Positions 1 to 7,865 of a DNA stretch of 64,000 nucleotides are shown in pieces. The notes below the pieces were generated by a model. It saw only the letters and a program-made list of their open reading frames with translations, searched no databases and was not told the origin of the DNA. Positions within the stretch are counted from its first letter, which is position 1. Every line of letters starts with the position of its first letter. Source of the DNA: Lactococcus cremoris subsp. cremoris NBRC 100676 (GTDB lineage Bacteria; Bacillota; Bacilli; Lactobacillales; Streptococcaceae); contig NZ_BCVK01000003.1 in NCBI RefSeq assembly GCF_001591705.1, positions 1 to 64,000 on the forward strand, written 5' to 3'. Made by a program: the position numbers and the translations under genes.

Positions 1-708
1 ACGTCAACCACAAGAAGGTACAGCGCTTAATGAAGAAGCTAGGGCTTCGTGTGACGTCTTATTGGCACAAATCACGTAATAAATATAATTCATATAAAGG
101 AAAAGTAGGGACGGTAGCTAAAAATAAATTGCACAGACGCTTCAGAACTTCCATTCCTCATCAAAAAATCACAACAGATACGACAGAATTCAAATATTAT
201 GAAGATGGAATTCAGAAAAAGTGTTATCTCAATCCTTACATTGATTTATTTAATAGCGAGGTGATTAGTTATCATATCTCTAAACAACCCTCTTATCAAT
301 CAATTGATATTGCTCTAAATCAAGCCTTAGCTGTGACATCTGATTGTCCTTATCGACGTACTTTCCACTCAGATCAAGGATGGGGATACCAAATGAGAGA
401 CTATGTTTCTAAATTAAAATCTCATAGAATTTTTCAGTCTATGAGCCGTAAAGGAAACTGTCATGATAATTCAGTTATGGAGAATTTCTTTGGGCTACTT
501 AAACAAGAAATTTACTACGGACATATCTTCTCGTCTTTCGAAGAACTTGAACAGGTTATTGTAATCTGGATTAGGTACTATAATACAAAACGAATCAAAC
601 AAAAATTGAACTGGATGAGTCCAATTCAATTTCGCTTGAATTACCAAAACAATTAAAAAAATCCAAGTATTTCTACTTGGATAAAAAGTCTAACTTTTGG
701 GGTGCACA
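1..708 (+). mobile_element. Right part of an IS3-family (IS904/IS150-like) insertion sequence
   Basis: The left end lies outside the window. What is visible is most of the orfB transposase and the right terminus. The terminal inverted repeat read inward is TGTGCACCCCAAAAGTTAGA (688-708 on the minus strand), ending in the TG...CA expected of IS3 elements. Between the orfB stop and this end is a perfect 9-bp hairpin (661-669 with 674-682), probably an internal terminator. Just outside, at 714-727, lies an orphan T-rich half of a hairpin, suggesting insertion into or beside a terminator. The target duplication cannot be checked without the left end. Attribution to IS904 rather than a sister element is from memory. 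Confidence 0.85.
3..656 (+). CDS. IS3-family transposase OrfB (5' end outside window)
   Basis: Integrase-type DDE transposase that cuts and joins the IS ends, in IS3 elements normally made as an OrfAB frameshift fusion. The frame is open from base 3, so the protein starts upstream of the window and the ATG at 30 is internal. The catalytic triad is visible: Asp in TTDTTEF, Asp in HSDQGWGY, and Glu in VMENFFG with exactly 35 residues between the last two (D35E), typical of IS3. The C-terminal YYNTKR...SPIQF segment is also characteristic. No internal stop is seen, so this part looks functional. The orfA and left inverted repeat are not visible, so activity cannot be judged. Confidence 0.93.
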   Translation, partial: VNHKKVQRLMKKLGLRVTSYWHKSRNKYNSYKGKVGTVAKNKLHRRFRTSIPHQKITTDTTEFKYYEDGIQKKCYLNPYIDLFNSEVISYHISKQPSYQSIDIALNQALAVTSDCPYRRTFHSDQGWGYQMRDYVSKLKSHRIFQSMSRKGNCHDNSVMENFFGLLKQEIYYGHIFSSFEELEQVIVIWIRYYNTKRIKQKLNWMSPIQFRLNYQNN

Positions 709-778
709 TCATTTGGCGGTTTTTTTATTTCTGTCAGTAAATATATATCTTCAAAATTACTGACAGGCTCTTGTTTTC

Positions 779-1756
779 TTATTCAAATTCAAAACTTTTA
801 TCAGCAATATATATTTGATTTTTAGGAATACCAACGGTTTTTATCTTTTTATTCTTACTAATAAAGATTGCTCCATAAACTTCTGGATGCTCTGTCAGCC
901 AATTTTCAATTGGTCCGTCAGCAAAAAATAATCTACTCGTTTCAATCTCTCCATCAATGGATTTTCTCGATAAGACCGTGACACTTGCAAGTGAATTGGG
1001 GTGAGGATAACCTGTTTCTGGGTCAATAATATGATGATAACTTTTATTATTGACTTTTAAATAACGCTCAGTAATTCCTGAGGTTACTACTGAACTTTCC
1101 TCAGTCAAAATCTGTAAAATAGGTTCTTTGCGACTACTTAGTGGATTTTTAACTCCAACACGCCATTTTTTATTTGTCTGATGGGGTGCTTCACCCATTA
1201 ATAGAAGATTTCCGCCTAGATTAATGATGCCTGACGAGACGCCATAAGCCCTCCAAAAATCCTTGATCCGATCAGCAATATAACCTTTTGCTATTGCCCC
1301 TAGATCAATTTCCATTCCTTTTTTAGGAAGAAATATTGAAAATTCTTCATCCTTTAAAACAATCTCATCAGGATTGATAAGTTTTAGTTTTTCAGAGATT
1401 TCTGCTTGGCTTGGTACTTTAGCATCTGAAAAACCAATGTGCCAAAGTTTAACTAAAGGCCCAATTGCTGCATTAAATCCGAAATGTTCTTTACTTTTTT
1501 CTAAGGAAATTTTTGTCAGTTGATAGACAGGTTCAGTAACTTGTACACTTTCTATTCCTGCCATCTGATTAACAGTCATTAATTCAGATTTTTCTCGATT
1601 TACAGTAAAAATATCTTCATAATATTTGATTAATTGATAACTTTGGTCTAAAATTCCTTCGTCTTGGCAACCATAGATTGTTAAATCAATAACTGTTCCT
1701 AATGCTCGATAAGATTTTGTAATTTTGTTTGCCGCTTTTTTTTCTAAAGATTTCAT
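779..1756 (-). CDS. apbE: ApbE-like FAD:protein FMN transferase
   Basis: Family members transfer FMN from FAD to a Thr/Ser of target flavoproteins in a Mg-dependent reaction. Recognised by FNAAIGPLVKLW (residues 94-105), EIDLGAIAKGYIAD (149-162), INLGGN (178-183), TSGITERY (225-232) and HHIIDPETGYP (241-251). Length 325 is normal. There is no signal peptide or lipobox Cys, so it is predicted cytoplasmic, unlike the lipoprotein ApbEs of exported flavoproteins. The usual metal-site segment ADALST near 270 reads GEIETS, with Glu and Ser where Asp and Thr are normal; these are conservative changes that may alter activity. The start overlaps the stop of the upstream reductase by 4 bp (ATGA), so the pair is a translationally coupled operon. 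Confidence 0.88.
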   Translation of the reverse strand: MKSLEKKAANKITKSYRALGTVIDLTIYGCQDEGILDQSYQLIKYYEDIFTVNREKSELMTVNQMAGIESVQVTEPVYQLTKISLEKSKEHFGFNAAIGPLVKLWHIGFSDAKVPSQAEISEKLKLINPDEIVLKDEEFSIFLPKKGMEIDLGAIAKGYIADRIKDFWRAYGVSSGIINLGGNLLLMGEAPHQTNKKWRVGVKNPLSSRKEPILQILTEESSVVTSGITERYLKVNNKSYHHIIDPETGYPHPNSLASVTVLSRKSIDGEIETSRLFFADGPIENWLTEHPEVYGAIFISKNKKIKTVGIPKNQIYIADKSFEFE

Positions 1757-2556
1757 TCGTTTTCAAAAGTCCCTTTTGAGTCCATAATATCATCGGGCCA
1801 CAAATCTTCCTCAAGAAATTGAGTATAGGCTGATATTTCAGGCTCATTCACTTCTTCATTTTCGGTAGCTCCCGTATCTGCATCTGAAAGGAGAGGAAAA
1901 CCAAGACTCGTGTCTTCAATCCACCAATCTTCATCATCAGCAGCAGCTTGTTTTTCCTCTTTAGCTTTCGATTTTTTTTCAACTTCTTTTTCATCTTGAA
2001 TCTCCAAGCGCATCGGTTTTATTGTCTTACTATAAAGCATAAAATTACTAAAACAATGCTCTAACCAGCTAATCGTATGCTCATCAATCAGGTTATCCTG
2101 ATGATCAAAAGCTTCGGTGGCACGCCCCAAGAGAAATTGATTTGAAGGCAAAACAAAAGCATCAAGACCTGGTGAACTTAAGATTTGGCGAAGATTTTCT
2201 TGAGCAAAAACGGTTCCCATATTTCCTAACGAGGCCCCAACAATCATGACTGGTCTATTGTTCAATGGCTGATTTTTCCCCCAAGAGAGCCATTCAACTA
2301 AGGATTTCAAAGCAGCAGTGATGGCATGGTCATATTCAGGTGTGGAAAAAATTACCCCGTCGGCATCTTTTATCGCCAGAGCAATTTTCTTTACTGATTC
2401 AGGAAATACTTTTGTATCCTCAGAAAATAGTGGAACATCTGTAATTTCCACTACATCTATTTGTGCTTGATTTTTGAAATGTTTTTTCATATACCAAAGC
2501 AGTTTTCGATTATATGAAAAACTAGCATTGGTCCCTACAATGGCGATAAATTTCAT
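1753..2556 (-). CDS. NAD(P)H-dependent FMN reductase family protein with acidic C-terminal tail
   Basis: Flavodoxin-like NADPH-dependent FMN reductase/azoreductase fold: N-terminal phosphate-binding segment GTNASFSYNRKL (8-19), the family motif TPEYDHAIT (72-80) and GASLGNMGT (107-115). The catalytic domain ends near residue 180; residues 185-267 form an extra, strongly charged, low-complexity Glu/Asp/Lys-rich tail that is not part of the usual roughly 180-residue enzyme and may be a protein-interaction extension. AGAGGAAATGGG precedes the ATG. First gene of a coupled operon with apbE, which suggests it supplies or reduces flavin for the transferase or its target. The electron acceptor cannot be told from sequence. 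Confidence 0.85.
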   Translation of the reverse strand: MKFIAIVGTNASFSYNRKLLWYMKKHFKNQAQIDVVEITDVPLFSEDTKVFPESVKKIALAIKDADGVIFSTPEYDHAITAALKSLVEWLSWGKNQPLNNRPVMIVGASLGNMGTVFAQENLRQILSSPGLDAFVLPSNQFLLGRATEAFDHQDNLIDEHTISWLEHCFSNFMLYSKTIKPMRLEIQDEKEVEKKSKAKEEKQAAADDEDWWIEDTSLGFPLLSDADTGATENEEVNEPEISAYTQFLEEDLWPDDIMDSKGTFENE

Positions 2557-2673
2557 CCCATTTCCTCTTTCAATTGATAAGTATTCTGTAAGTGTATTCT
2601 ATATTTTATTCTTTATTAATAGTAGCCTTTATACTATATTGATGTCTATTTCGACTTACTGCTCTTTATATTA

Positions 2674-2708
2674 TAAATAAAAAATCACAACTCTATAAGA
2701 ATTGTGAT
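2674..2708 (-). terminator. Rho-independent terminator of the APC permease
   Basis: Stem 2684-2694 with 2698-2708 (one G-U pair), followed on the minus strand by a U-rich run (A-rich 2674-2683 on plus). Lies just past the permease stop. Confidence 0.85.
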
Positions 2709-2715
2709 TCAGATA

Positions 2716-4149
2716 TTATTTTTCTCGACTTAAATCGACTTCTTCAAGTGGAATAATTTTTGTATTATACTTCCATTTATAACCAAAATAAAGAACAATG
2801 AAAATCGGAATAGCCGCATATAAAGCTAAGCCTTCACCCCAGTGCTCACTAAAGAGCATGGCTGGGTCAAGATTAATTGCGATGGCTGCAGTCATCAAGA
2901 GCGCCACAATTGGTCCAAATGGGAACCATTTTGCTTTGTAAGGAAGATCTTCCAATTTTTTTCCTTGAGCAATATAAGCTCTTCTAAAACTAATGTGGCT
3001 GACAGAAATTCCAAGCCAAGCAAGAAATCCTGTCAGTGAAGACAAATCAACCAAGAAAAGATAGATTTGCGTTCCAAATATTCCCGTTAAGAAAGCAATG
3101 AAACAAATGATTGTCGTTGCTAGAAGCGCATAAAAAGGAATTCCATTTTTAGCCGTGCGGCCAAAGAATTTTGGTGCTCCCTTTTCTTGACCTAAAGAAT
3201 AAAGAATCCGAGTTGAAGCGTACATCACTGAATTTGCTGACGAAATGACAGAGGTCAGAATGACCGCATTCATCACTGAGGCTGCTACAGCGAATCCAAT
3301 ATTTTTAAAGACTATGGTAAATGGACTCATGACAGCTGTTGAGCTTGGGTTCAACAAGCGAGGGTCTTTGAAATTAATAATAGCTGCTATGACAATAATT
3401 GAAAAGATGTAAAAGAGTAAGATTCGCCAGAAAATAGAATTCATTGCTTTAGGAATCGTTTTCCCTGGGTCTTCAGATTCTCCTGCTGTAATTCCTAACA
3501 TTTCAGTTCCTTGGAAAGAGAAGCCTGCAATGAGTAAAACACCAACAAAACCTGAAATTCCACCAACAAAGCCATGATTTCCTGCTGTCAAATTGGCAAC
3601 AACATCAACATTTCCTTGTCCCAAGACTTCAAAAATTGTTAGTAGTCCAATGGCTAAGAAGAGAATAATCGTAATCACTTTAATCGTTGATAGCCAATAC
3701 TCAGTTTCTCCAAAAGCACCAACTGCCATAACATTAATAATAAAAATTAGAACTGTCGCAATTCCTGAAAAAATCCAGGAAGGAAGGTGTGGGAACCAAA
3801 ACTGAGTAATCAATCCAGCCGTCGTTAAATCCACGGCAATCGTAATGGCTCCATTTAGCCAATAATTCCAACCTAGTGCAAATCCAAAGGCAGGGTCAAC
3901 ATAACGTCCACCATAGTCAGAAAATGAACCAGAGGTAGGCAGATAAGTCGCCATCTCTCCCAGTGAAGTCATTACAAAATAAACCATGATTCCAATAAAA
4001 CAATAAGCAAGGACTGCTCCCCAAGGACCCGCTTGACTAATTGTTGCTCCTGAGGTTAAAAACAAACCTGTTCCAATGGTTCCCCCTAAAGCAATCATAG
4101 TAATGTGGCGCTGTTTAAGGTTGCGCTTGACCTGATTTTGATTTTCCAT
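2716..4149 (-). CDS. hisP: APC-superfamily amino-acid permease, probable histidine permease HisP (LysQ)
   Basis: Secondary transporter that imports a basic or aromatic amino acid, driven by the proton gradient. About 12 hydrophobic segments in 477 residues; the first contains GGTIGTGLFL, the APC substrate-binding loop, and GESEDPGKTIPKAM in the middle matches the AAT/LysP subgroup. In L. lactis the paralogue first called LysQ was later shown to carry histidine. The choice of histidine here rests mainly on the upstream leader ORF, which carries four His codons and a terminator. LysP (lysine) is the alternative if the leader is ignored. The gene is monocistronic: its own promoter, attenuator and terminator flank it. 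No strong SD is seen before the ATG (GAAAG at modest distance). Confidence 0.85.
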   Translation of the reverse strand: MENQNQVKRNLKQRHITMIALGGTIGTGLFLTSGATISQAGPWGAVLAYCFIGIMVYFVMTSLGEMATYLPTSGSFSDYGGRYVDPAFGFALGWNYWLNGAITIAVDLTTAGLITQFWFPHLPSWIFSGIATVLIFIINVMAVGAFGETEYWLSTIKVITIILFLAIGLLTIFEVLGQGNVDVVANLTAGNHGFVGGISGFVGVLLIAGFSFQGTEMLGITAGESEDPGKTIPKAMNSIFWRILLFYIFSIIVIAAIINFKDPRLLNPSSTAVMSPFTIVFKNIGFAVAASVMNAVILTSVISSANSVMYASTRILYSLGQEKGAPKFFGRTAKNGIPFYALLATTIICFIAFLTGIFGTQIYLFLVDLSSLTGFLAWLGISVSHISFRRAYIAQGKKLEDLPYKAKWFPFGPIVALLMTAAIAINLDPAMLFSEHWGEGLALYAAIPIFIVLYFGYKWKYNTKIIPLEEVDLSREK

Positions 4150-4199
4150 AATCTTTACTTTCTAATCTCTTGTTTTTTTTACAAACCAGAGCACGAGCA

Positions 4200-4232
4200 A
4201 ATAAAAAGACCAGTTGTCTTTACAACCGGTCT
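4200..4232 (-). terminator. Attenuator terminator in hisP leader
   Basis: Stem AGACCGGTTGT / ACAACTGGTCT (one G-U pair, AAAG loop) followed on the minus strand by TTTTTATTT. It lies between the leader ORF and the permease, so read-through must be needed for permease expression. A competing 5-bp pairing CCGGT/ACCGG joins 4241-4245 to the terminator's 5' arm and could act as anti-terminator. Confidence 0.85.
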
Positions 4233-4304
4233 CTTGAGAATCACCGGCATAGATACTTGAGCGTACTCTAAAGCTGTATCTATACCTACTGTATGACACA
4301 ACTC

Positions 4305-4346
4305 TTATCTATGCAAATGATGATGGCGCAATGAGAAGTTATTCAT
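4305..4346 (-). CDS. His-rich leader peptide MNNFSLRHHHLHR (attenuation control)
   Basis: A 13-codon ORF with a good ribosome-binding site (GAAAGGAG, 9 nt before ATG) placed about 25 nt after the predicted transcription start. Four of the 13 codons are His (CAT CAT CAT TTG CAT) directly before the stop, the classic layout of an amino-acid-sensing leader peptide. Its 3' end (GCATAGATA) can pair with TATCTATGC at 4247-4255, which can alternatively pair with 4276-4286; the SD region (4350-4358) can pair with 4236-4244 just before the terminator. These mutually exclusive pairings support ribosome-mediated attenuation, but the exact mechanism is not resolved. Too short for an ordinary gene search. 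Confidence 0.8.
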   Translation of the reverse strand: MNNFSLRHHHLHR

Positions 4347-4376
4347 TTCGTGATTCTCCTTTCGTGATTTTTCTAT

Positions 4377-4405
4377 ATTCTATACCTTTTTTTTTGAAAT
4401 TGCAA
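4377..4405 (-). promoter_or_regulatory. Promoter of hisP leader transcript
   Basis: TTGCAA, 17-nt spacer, TAGAAT on the minus strand. The start of transcription would fall near 4370, so the leader SD follows within about 10 nt. The direct repeat AATCACGAAA occurs on both sides of the leader SD. Confidence 0.7.
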
Positions 4406-4423
4406 GAATTAATTTAATAAAAA

Positions 4424-4459
4424 TTTATAATTACTCGTTTTTATGATAAAATATTCCTA
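4424..4459 (+). promoter_or_regulatory. Promoter of ppi, probably leaderless
   Basis: TTTATA at 4424, 17-nt spacer, TAAAAT at 4447-4452, then only 6 nt to the ATG. No Shine-Dalgarno. Transcription is predicted to start at or next to the A of ATG. Confidence 0.6.
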
Positions 4460-5292
4460 TGAATACGAATAAAAAAAATAACACCATTCTTTTTACAATC
4501 TTTGGGATTGTCCTAATTGTTGTCGTTGGGCTCTTAGTTTTCTTTGCAAATCGCCCAAAAACAGATGATAGTTCAGCAAGTAGTACAAATACTTCTTCTT
4601 CAAGTCAAAAAGTTAACTATCCAACAAATTATACCTTAAATGCTGCAGTAAAAAATTCAAGTACTGCCCTTAATGATTTAACTTTACCCCAACTTTCAAC
4701 AACTGTTGGTGAAGACGAAGCTGAAGTTCAAATCAAAACAAGTGCTGGAAATATCAACATTAAACTTTTCCCTAAATTAGCTCCAAATGCCGTTCAAAAT
4801 TTCCTTGTTCTTGCCAAAAATGGTTACTACAAAAACAATGAGTTCTTCCGTGTCATTAAAGATTTCATGATTCAATCTGGTGACCCTTCAAACAAAGGAA
4901 CTGGAACAGCTTCAATCTTCGGTGGGAAAACATTTGATACAGAGATTTCAAATCAACTCTATAATATCCGTGGAGCACTTGCTTTAGCAAATACAGGGCA
5001 AGCAAGCTCTAGCAGTTCACAATTTTTCATTGTCCAAAACCCTCAGGATATGACTAGTCAAATCCAAGATAAGAGCAAATATCCTCAAAAAATTATTGAT
5101 GCTTATAAAAAGGGAGGATATCCTAGTTTAGATGGAAGTTACACTGTCTTTGGCCAAGTCATTTCAGGAATGGATGTTGTTGATAAAATTGCTAAAGCCG
5201 ATGTAAAAACAAATTCTTCTGGGGAATCCTCAGCACCGATTGACCCTGTAAAAATTAAATCCGTTAAAATCCTTAAAGACTGGAAATTTTAA
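4459..5292 (+). CDS. Membrane-anchored cyclophilin-type peptidyl-prolyl cis-trans isomerase
   Basis: Catalyses proline cis-trans isomerisation, presumably on exported proteins outside the membrane. One hydrophobic segment at residues 10-30 with positive N-flank and no lipobox Cys indicates an uncleaved signal anchor; a Ser/Thr-rich linker (36-50) follows. The cyclophilin domain starts near residue 85 and shows NAVQNFL, FFRVIKDFMIQSGDP and SSSQFFIVQN, which carry the active-site Arg, Phe and Gln positions. About 277 residues, with a short insert near 200. Monocistronic, convergent with rluD and separated by a bidirectional terminator. The promoter geometry predicts a leaderless mRNA. Confidence 0.92.
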   Translation: MNTNKKNNTILFTIFGIVLIVVVGLLVFFANRPKTDDSSASSTNTSSSSQKVNYPTNYTLNAAVKNSSTALNDLTLPQLSTTVGEDEAEVQIKTSAGNINIKLFPKLAPNAVQNFLVLAKNGYYKNNEFFRVIKDFMIQSGDPSNKGTGTASIFGGKTFDTEISNQLYNIRGALALANTGQASSSSSQFFIVQNPQDMTSQIQDKSKYPQKIIDAYKKGGYPSLDGSYTVFGQVISGMDVVDKIAKADVKTNSSGESSAPIDPVKIKSVKILKDWKF

Positions 5293-5297
5293 TCAAT

Positions 5298-5334
5298 AAA
5301 AAGTTACTGACAGCTTTTCTGTCAGTAACTTTTT
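5298..5334. terminator. Bidirectional terminator between ppi and rluD-like gene
   Basis: Perfect 16-bp inverted repeat (5298-5313 with 5319-5334) containing the recurrent TTACTGACAG/CTGTCAGTAA motif, with A- and T-tracts at both ends, suitable for the two converging genes. Confidence 0.9.
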
Positions 5335-5335
5335 T

Positions 5336-6217
5336 TTATTTCAATAAGTTTTTCATATCATCTGGCATGTCTAATTCCACATGAACCATTTCGTCAGTAA
5401 ACGGATTTAAAAATTGTAAATGATGACAATGAAGGGCTTGACGTGAAATCAAATCATGATTTTCACCGTATAAATCATCACCAACTAAAGGATAGCCAAG
5501 ATGAGAAAAATGGACACGAATTTGATGCGTTCGACCTGTATGTAAAATAATATCAAGAAGCGCTAAATCATTTTTTCGCTCAGTCACAACATAAGACGTC
5601 AGTGCATTTTTTGATTTTTCATCAAAACGCACTTGCCGCTCTATAATCGAATCATCACGGCGTCCAATCGGTAAATCAATTTGACCAGAATCCGGCAAAT
5701 CTCCATCATTAATAATGGCGTAATATCGTTTTTCTAAAGTCTCTCGAAACTTATGCTGAACCATTAACGCATGAGCATAGCGATGCTTGGCTAGAAACAT
5801 AATTCCACTGGTATCACGATCTAATCTAGTAATAATATGCACGGTTTGATTGGGATAATTTTTTCTAGAAATATATCCTTTGACAGCATTGGACATTGCC
5901 CCTGTCGGATGAAGAGACCCTGTGATTGAAGCCTTTCCCGCTGGCTTTTCAACAACCAGATAGTGGTCATCTTCAAACAAAACATTAAGTGGAACATCGT
6001 CAGGAATTAATTTTTCGTTATCTGGTTCATCAGGTACCGTAATCGTAACTAAATCACCTTTTTCCAGACGGTAAATAGCAGTTTTTTCAATACCATTCAC
6101 CATAATTTTTCCACCATCAAATTTAACTTTTGTCAGTAATCTCCTAGAAATACCATGACGGCCTAGCATTGATTTGACCATGCTTCCTTCAATCTCGTTT
6201 CTAAAAGCAAACTGCAT
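5336..6217 (-). CDS. RluD-family 23S rRNA pseudouridine synthase
   Basis: Isomerises uridines in rRNA. N-terminal S4-like RNA-binding part (residues about 15-62: GISRRLLTKVKFDGGKIMVNG), then the synthase domain with HIITRLDRDTSG (128-138), whose Asp is the catalytic residue, and KRYYAII, GRTHQIRVHF and YPLVGDDLYG motifs. 293 residues, normal. Its ATG overlaps the NAD kinase stop (TAATG), so it is the last gene of a coupled relQ-ppnK-rluD operon, the same order as Bacillus yjbM-yjbN-yjbO. The exact uridine target cannot be told from sequence. Confidence 0.93.
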   Translation of the reverse strand: MQFAFRNEIEGSMVKSMLGRHGISRRLLTKVKFDGGKIMVNGIEKTAIYRLEKGDLVTITVPDEPDNEKLIPDDVPLNVLFEDDHYLVVEKPAGKASITGSLHPTGAMSNAVKGYISRKNYPNQTVHIITRLDRDTSGIMFLAKHRYAHALMVQHKFRETLEKRYYAIINDGDLPDSGQIDLPIGRRDDSIIERQVRFDEKSKNALTSYVVTERKNDLALLDIILHTGRTHQIRVHFSHLGYPLVGDDLYGENHDLISRQALHCHHLQFLNPFTDEMVHVELDMPDDMKNLLK

Positions 6218-7029
6218 TATTCAACCTCCCCGATGAAGGATTTACTGACCCGTTCCCAAAATGGTGTATGGGCGCAATTAGCAAAAGAAATCGTTGTTCC
6301 ATCTAAAGAAAACTCAATTGACTTAATATTTTTATATTCAAAAGTTAATTGGTCAAAAGTTAAACTATAATCATCTTCTGGCGCAGGACAAACCGTAATT
6401 GTATCTTTCTCAGCCACAATCATTGGTGAACCTAAAGTCCGATAAACAACATTATTCAAACTCGCAATTTCAGCAATTTGCATGGCCTTCACACGTGGAT
6501 GGACTACTGCCCCCCCAATTGATTTATTATAAGCCGTTGAACCAGTTGGTGTAGAAATAGATAAACCATCTCCCCGGAAGCGTTCAAAAAGATAATCAGA
6601 AATTCTGACATCACCCACCATTGTTTTACTTGCACGTCGAATGGTTGCTTCATTAAGGACATGACGAACAATTTGATAGCCATCAGTAAAACTAACTTGA
6701 ACACGAATTAGTGGATAGTGAATGGCTTGAGCTGGATTTTCGTCATAAAGTGCTTCAACGACTTCAAATAAATCTTCATCAGTAAAATCTGTATAAAAGC
6801 CCAAATGTCCCGTATGAACACCTAAAAAACGTACCCGGTCTAGTTGATACTCGTACATATGCATGGCCCGTAGAAGCGTTCCATCTCCTCCAACTGAAAT
6901 CACAATTTCAGGATTAATATCATCAAAAACAAAATGTTCAGCTTTCAAAATCTTGCTCAATTTATTGAGTATTTTTTTAGACTTCTCACTTGAATTTCCA
7001 ATTAGCCAGACTTTTTTACCAAAGTTCAT
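6217..7029 (-). CDS. ppnK: NAD kinase
   Basis: Phosphorylates NAD to NADP in the cytoplasm. Contains SVGGDGTLLRAMH (GGDG at residues 47-50, nucleotide binding and catalysis), the NEATIRR motif and STPTGSTAYNKSIGGAVVHP. I chose the ATG that gives 270 residues (MNFGKK...), preceded by GGTGAAG, because the longer frame would read deep into relQ and the family is about 265-275 residues. This start overlaps relQ by 14 bp. Sits between relQ and the rluD-like gene in one operon, as in many Firmicutes, linking (p)ppGpp synthesis and NADP supply. Confidence 0.95.
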   Translation of the reverse strand: MNFGKKVWLIGNSSEKSKKILNKLSKILKAEHFVFDDINPEIVISVGGDGTLLRAMHMYEYQLDRVRFLGVHTGHLGFYTDFTDEDLFEVVEALYDENPAQAIHYPLIRVQVSFTDGYQIVRHVLNEATIRRASKTMVGDVRISDYLFERFRGDGLSISTPTGSTAYNKSIGGAVVHPRVKAMQIAEIASLNNVVYRTLGSPMIVAEKDTITVCPAPEDDYSLTFDQLTFEYKNIKSIEFSLDGTTISFANCAHTPFWERVSKSFIGEVE

Positions 7030-7675
7030 TTTCTTCACCATTTTCTTTTTTAAAGTCTTGTTTTTGCTGAGGGCTATCAAAAAGTAACTGTGCTTCTTGA
7101 ATATCTTCCCGAATTTCGCCCATTTCAGAATCAAGCTGTGCAGCTTCACGCGCCGCATTTGTCAATCTAGCTTTGACATCCTGAGGAATTAATCCTCCAT
7201 ATTTATAATTAAGAGAATGTTCAATCGTTGCCCAAAAGTTCATGGCCAAAGTTCTAATCTGAATCTCAGCATTAACAATTTGGAAGCCATCAATCGTATC
7301 AATCGGATATTCAATAATGACATGATAAGAACGATAACCTGAAGCTTTTTGATTATTAATATAATCCCGTTCTTCAATTATTTTAAAATCTTTACGTTTA
7401 CGTAAAAGCTCTAGCACATCCCAGACATCATCAACGAACTGAACCATTACCCGAACGCCGGCAATATCTTCCATTTCAGATAAATTTTCTCGGGTATAAC
7501 CACGGAGTTTTGCTTTATTTCTGATTGATTCTCGACGCTTCACGCGCCCTGTAACAAACTCAATTGGAGAATACAAGCCTTTCTTGAGATATTGTTTACG
7601 AACACCACGAAATTTTATTTTTAATTCTCCGACAGTTTGGACGTAGGGGTCCAGAAATTCTTCCCAATTAAACAT
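7016..7675 (-). CDS. relQ: Small alarmone synthetase RelQ (GTP pyrophosphokinase)
   Basis: Makes (p)ppGpp from ATP and GDP/GTP. Only the RelA/SpoT synthetase domain is present (219 residues), with RRESIRNKAK, the EDIAGVRVMVQFVDD motif, GYRSYHVIIEYP and EIQIRTLAMNFWATIEHSLNYKY; no hydrolase, TGS or ACT domain, which defines the small RelQ/YjbM class. Start chosen at MFNWEEF, preceded by AAGGTG, giving the usual length; the longer frame adds an unconserved MLLQGEK. First gene of relQ-ppnK-rluD. A 9-codon GTG mini-ORF with its own SD ends inside the relQ SD (7680-7706). Confidence 0.95.
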   Translation of the reverse strand: MFNWEEFLDPYVQTVGELKIKFRGVRKQYLKKGLYSPIEFVTGRVKRRESIRNKAKLRGYTRENLSEMEDIAGVRVMVQFVDDVWDVLELLRKRKDFKIIEERDYINNQKASGYRSYHVIIEYPIDTIDGFQIVNAEIQIRTLAMNFWATIEHSLNYKYGGLIPQDVKARLTNAAREAAQLDSEMGEIREDIQEAQLLFDSPQQKQDFKKENGEENELW

Positions 7676-7679
7676 TTTT

Positions 7680-7706
7680 TCACCTTGTAAAAGCAATCGC
7701 CCTCAC
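7680..7706 (-). other. Possible upstream mini-ORF overlapping relQ ribosome-binding site
   Basis: GTG AGG GCG ATT GCT TTT ACA... (product VRAIAFTR) preceded by AAAGGAG; its TGA lies in the AAGGTGA that serves as relQ SD. This would couple relQ initiation to termination of the mini-ORF. Short enough to be chance. Confidence 0.3.
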
Positions 7707-7836
7707 ATACTCCTTTCTGATGTATTTAAATATTAAAACGTTTTCTGACTTCTTTTTTATTAGAATCACATCTAATATTTTAACATAAGTTTCTATTATT
7801 CACATTATTGTTACTTAAATGGATTGAGCTTTTTAC

Positions 7837-7865
7837 AAAAAAGAAGCAAACTTTTTGCTTCTTTT
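7837..7865 (-). terminator. Terminator of DUF817 gene
   Basis: AAAAGAAGCAAA / TTTGCTTCTTTT inverted repeat at the end of the gene, ending in a U-run on the minus strand. Confidence 0.8.

Noticed and set aside
2474-2680. 68-residue plus-strand ORF overlapping the FMN reductase start
   Set aside because: Antisense to the reductase start and promoter; no SD and no recognisable domain.
4150-4405. Lysine riboswitch (L-box) or T-box before the APC permease
   Set aside because: Neither the L-box core nor a TGGNACC T-box element is present; a leader ORF with His codons and a terminator is.
7147-7547. Chi sites (GCGCGTG on the minus strand at 7147-7153 and 7541-7547)
   Set aside because: Two matches to the lactococcal Chi heptamer are expected by chance inside coding sequence; no special placement seen.
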